A stretch of DNA of 7,709 nt from an uncultured Bacilli bacterium (GTDB taxonomy: Bacteria > Bacillota_I > Bacilli_A > RF39 > UBA660): positions 1 to 7,709 of the forward strand of contig CAKOMS010000026.1 in assembly GCA_934096735.1 (NCBI GenBank), in the 5' to 3' direction. Numbering within the stretch: position 1 is the stretch's first letter; each line of letters starts with the position of its first letter. This document shows, in pieces, positions 5,981 through 7,709 of the stretch. The position numbers and the translations under genes were made by a program. The notes beneath the pieces are model-generated. The model was not told where the DNA came from. It searched no databases and worked only from the letters and a program-made list of their open reading frames with translations.

Positions 5981-7519
5981 GTGAAAAATATTAATGAGCA
6001 AATGGAAAATTTAGAAAACACAAATGCAGAATTAAAAAATAAAAATAGAAGACTTACTATTATATTTATAATAATTATTCTACTATTAATTTTACTTCTT
6101 TTATGGTTAGGTAAATTATTATATGGATATATTGATAAAAAGAATAGTTTAAATATCGATTTAAATGGTGATGGCATTTGTGATTTAAATTGTGATACAA
6201 ATAATGATGGAGTAGCAGATGTAAACATTGATACAAATGGAGATAAACTACCAGATTTAAATATTGATTATAAAAATAATTTAAAGCCATTTTTTAATGT
6301 TGATACAGATGGAGATGGAAAGCCAGATTTTAATTTAATAAATCAAGATTTAAATAAAGATGGAAAATGTGATTTAAACTGTGATATAGATGGTGATAAC
6401 AGACCAGATATTAATATAGATTTAGATGGAGATGGAATACCAGACATTAATATTGATACAGATGGTGATGGTAAAGCTGATTTAAATATTGACACAAATG
6501 GAGATGGCAAGTGTGATTTAAACTGTGATACAGATGGAGATAATAAGGCTGATGTAAATGTTGATACAAATAATGATGGTTTACCAGATACAAATATTGA
6601 TTATAAAGGAGATTTAGATCCTAAATTTAATAAAGATACAGATAATGACGGAAAACCAGATCAAAACTTAATAAATCAAGATAAAAACGGTGATGGTAAA
6701 TGTGATTTGAATTGTGATACAAATGGAGATAACAGACCAGACACAAATATTGATTTAGATGGAGATGGTAATCCTGATGTTAATAAAGATACAGATGGAG
6801 ATGGAAAACCAGATACTGATATAGATATAGATGGAGATGGAAAACCAGATATTAATGTTGATACTGACGGAGATGGTAAGGGAGATAAAAACCCAATGAA
6901 TCAAGATACAGATGGTGACGGTAAATGTGACTTAAACTGTGATACTGATGGAGATGGATTACCAGATATTAATATCGACATAAATGGTGATGGAAAATGT
7001 AATTTAAATTGTGATATAGATGGTGATGGAAAGCCAGATACAAATATAGATACAGACAATGATGGCAAATGTAATAAAAAATGTACTAGTAGTAGTAATG
7101 CTGGATTAGAAGTTGACAGTGCTACTGGTTCTGATGATTTAGTTTATACAGTTAATATGAAAGATATAAGTGCTAAAGATGTTGAACCAGGATGGAAAGA
7201 CAGCATGAAATTAAAAGTTGTCAATTATAGTACATTAAAACATACAAAATTTAATATAAAATTAATTGATGTTTATAATAATTTTGAAAATAAAAATGAT
7301 TTTGTTTACACAATAAAGAAAAATGGAGTTGTAATAAAAAGAGAATCAGTAGTACCTTCAAAAGATACAGTAATTATGATGAATCAATTTATTCAACCTG
7401 GAGTAACATCTATTTATGAATTTTCTTTAGAATTTAAAGAAACAGGTAAATTACAAAATGAAAACTCGGGAAAAACTTTTAGAGCAAAAGTAGCAATAGA
7501 AGTAGTACAAGAAAATTAA
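5981..7519 (+). CDS. Membrane-tethered surface protein with 25 Asp-rich calcium-type repeats and CX3C cysteine pairs
   Basis: The protein has 512 residues. An N-terminal hydrophilic, coiled-coil-like segment (1-24) is predicted cytoplasmic. A transmembrane helix (about 25-44) follows, then a stalk at 58-368 of 25 units of about 12 residues, consensus N-x-D-x-D-G-D-G-K-x-D-x. This resembles thrombospondin type 3 and other DxDxDG calcium-binding repeats. Fourteen cysteines, all in the stalk, form seven CX3C pairs (67/71, 130/134, 178/182, 241/245, 316/320, 340/344, 364/368). A C-terminal domain (about 374-512) has the feel of a TasA/camelysin or conserved-repeat beta-sandwich (EPGWKDSMKLKVVN, then IQPGVTSIYEFSLEF); this is uncertain. 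There is no LPxTG motif, so anchoring is by the N-terminal helix. The start is GTG (5981) with AGAAGGG at 5964-5970. An overlapping ATG at 5974 gives only six codons. It is the last gene of the operon and ends five bases before its terminator. Function unknown; a calcium-stiffened surface stalk is inferred. Confidence 0.85.
   Translation: MKNINEQMENLENTNAELKNKNRRLTIIFIIIILLLILLLLWLGKLLYGYIDKKNSLNIDLNGDGICDLNCDTNNDGVADVNIDTNGDKLPDLNIDYKNNLKPFFNVDTDGDGKPDFNLINQDLNKDGKCDLNCDIDGDNRPDINIDLDGDGIPDINIDTDGDGKADLNIDTNGDGKCDLNCDTDGDNKADVNVDTNNDGLPDTNIDYKGDLDPKFNKDTDNDGKPDQNLINQDKNGDGKCDLNCDTNGDNRPDTNIDLDGDGNPDVNKDTDGDGKPDTDIDIDGDGKPDINVDTDGDGKGDKNPMNQDTDGDGKCDLNCDTDGDGLPDINIDINGDGKCNLNCDIDGDGKPDTNIDTDNDGKCNKKCTSSSNAGLEVDSATGSDDLVYTVNMKDISAKDVEPGWKDSMKLKVVNYSTLKHTKFNIKLIDVYNNFENKNDFVYTIKKNGVVIKRESVVPSKDTVIMMNQFIQPGVTSIYEFSLEFKETGKLQNENSGKTFRAKVAIEVVQEN
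6152..7084 (+). repeat. 36-bp tandem coding repeats with a 333-bp higher-order repeat
   Basis: This stretch encodes 25 copies of a 12-residue (36-bp) unit in strict phase, broken only by three 3-residue insertions (NLI 118-120, NLI 229-231, NPM 304-306). A larger duplication is visible: bases 6179-6511 and 6512-6844 (residues 67-177 and 178-288) align with no gap over 111 residues. The alignment includes the degenerate unit IDYKNNLKPFF/IDYKGDLDPKF and the NLI insertion. A third, shorter copy follows that lacks three units: residues 292-368 align to 106-181 only in part. Synonymous differences between copies indicate that the duplication is not recent. Confidence 0.85.
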
Positions 7520-7523
7520 TGTT

Positions 7524-7558
7524 AAATACTTTCGTTATTAAAGCGAAAGTATTTTTTT
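7524..7558 (+). terminator. Rho-independent terminator of the surface operon
   Basis: An 11-bp stem, AAATACTTTCG (7524-7534) with CGAAAGTATTT (7544-7554), encloses a 9-base loop and runs into a T-tract ending at 7558. It begins five bases after the stop of the repeat protein. It is the strongest terminator in the window. Confidence 0.88.
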
Positions 7559-7570
7559 ATATAAAATTAC

Positions 7571-7599
7571 TTGAATTCATACAAATTTTATAGTATCAT
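7571..7599 (+). promoter_or_regulatory. Promoter of the gene at the right edge
   Basis: TTGAAT (7571-7576), a 17-base spacer and TATCAT (7594-7599) form a good sigma-A-type promoter just after the operon terminator. The predicted start near 7606 gives a leader of about 55 bases that contains a hairpin and a ribosome binding site. Confidence 0.6.
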
Positions 7600-7620
7600 T
7601 TTTATAGAAAAGATAGAAAA

Positions 7621-7652
7621 TAAGTAAGAAGAAAAACTTACTTACTCGGAGG
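7621..7652 (+). promoter_or_regulatory. Leader hairpin next to a strong Shine-Dalgarno
   Basis: TAAGTAAG (7621-7628) pairs perfectly with CTTACTTA (7637-7644) across an 8-base A-rich loop. Three bases later comes GGAGG (7648-7652), eight bases before the ATG at 7661. The hairpin has no T-tract, so it is not a terminator. It could stabilise the mRNA 5' end or modulate ribosome access. Confidence 0.5.
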
Positions 7653-7660
7653 TTGATAAG

Positions 7661-7709
7661 ATGAAAAAAATAGACTTCCGGGGGGGGGGTTGTGAAACTC
7701 CTTCTTGGA
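7661..7709 (+). CDS. Start of an unidentified gene, cut by the right edge and interrupted by a G10 tract
   Basis: The ATG at 7661 follows a consensus GGAGG at eight bases, a leader hairpin and a promoter, so a gene start here is well supported. The first six codons read MKKIDF. Ten consecutive G (7680-7689) follow, which is very out of character for this genome. As written, the frame continues RGGGCETPSW to the edge. With nine G it would read RGGVVKLLLG, more like the start of a hydrophobic signal segment. With eleven G it would stop at TGA within a few codons. Too little remains to name the product. The G-run may be a sequencing or assembly artefact or a phase-variable tract. Confidence 0.5.
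   Translation, partial: MKKIDFRGGGCETPSW

Noticed and set aside
5929..6290. Two minus-strand ORFs (99 and 71 residues) opposite the start of the repeat protein
   Set aside because: They are antisense shadows. Their His/Leu/Tyr-rich or Ser/Phe-rich patterns mirror the repeat codons, and they lack start signals.
6152..7084. CRISPR array or non-coding satellite
   Set aside because: The repeats keep a 12-codon reading frame with synonymous variation and no unique spacers, so they are coding repeats.

Overview
The window is very AT-rich and compact, which suggests a low-GC Firmicutes or Bacilli-type genome, perhaps an uncultured gut lineage (inference). A D,D-carboxypeptidase implies a peptidoglycan wall, so this is not a true wall-less mollicute. 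TGA acts as a stop: the carboxypeptidase ends in tandem TGA TGA, and all visible Trp codons are TGG. The standard bacterial code therefore applies. The last 40 bases (a run of ten G) and the first 250 bases (a broken gene) look anomalous. They may be contig edges.

Layout. (1) Bases 1-1653, minus strand: remains of an SsuABC/ThiXYZ-type ABC importer. An intact membrane-anchored NMT1/THI5-like binding protein overlaps an ATPase that stops right after its signature motif. No permease is visible, only a short unidentified open frame running off the left edge. (2) Bases 1800-1909, plus: a tRNA-Glu(CUC) with its own promoter and terminator. (3) Bases 2013-3221, plus: a DacA/DacF-like D-alanyl-D-alanine carboxypeptidase. 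It converges on typA/bipA (minus, 3225-5033), and both genes end inside one shared hairpin terminator. (4) Bases 5199-7559, plus: a likely three-gene surface operon. It encodes a secreted TasA/camelysin-like protein, a 37-residue one-helix membrane peptide, and a 512-residue membrane-tethered protein. The last has 25 twelve-residue Asp-rich calcium-type repeats, seven CX3C cysteine pairs and a C-terminal domain that may itself be TasA-like. A strong terminator closes the operon. (5) Bases 7571-7709, plus: promoter, leader hairpin, consensus Shine-Dalgarno and start of another gene, interrupted after six codons by the G10 tract.

The surface operon is the most novel part. It pairs a fibre- or matrix-type secreted protein with a long, calcium-binding, cysteine-paired stalk anchored in the membrane. 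A cell-surface or biofilm-matrix appendage is a reasonable hypothesis, but no gene here proves it.
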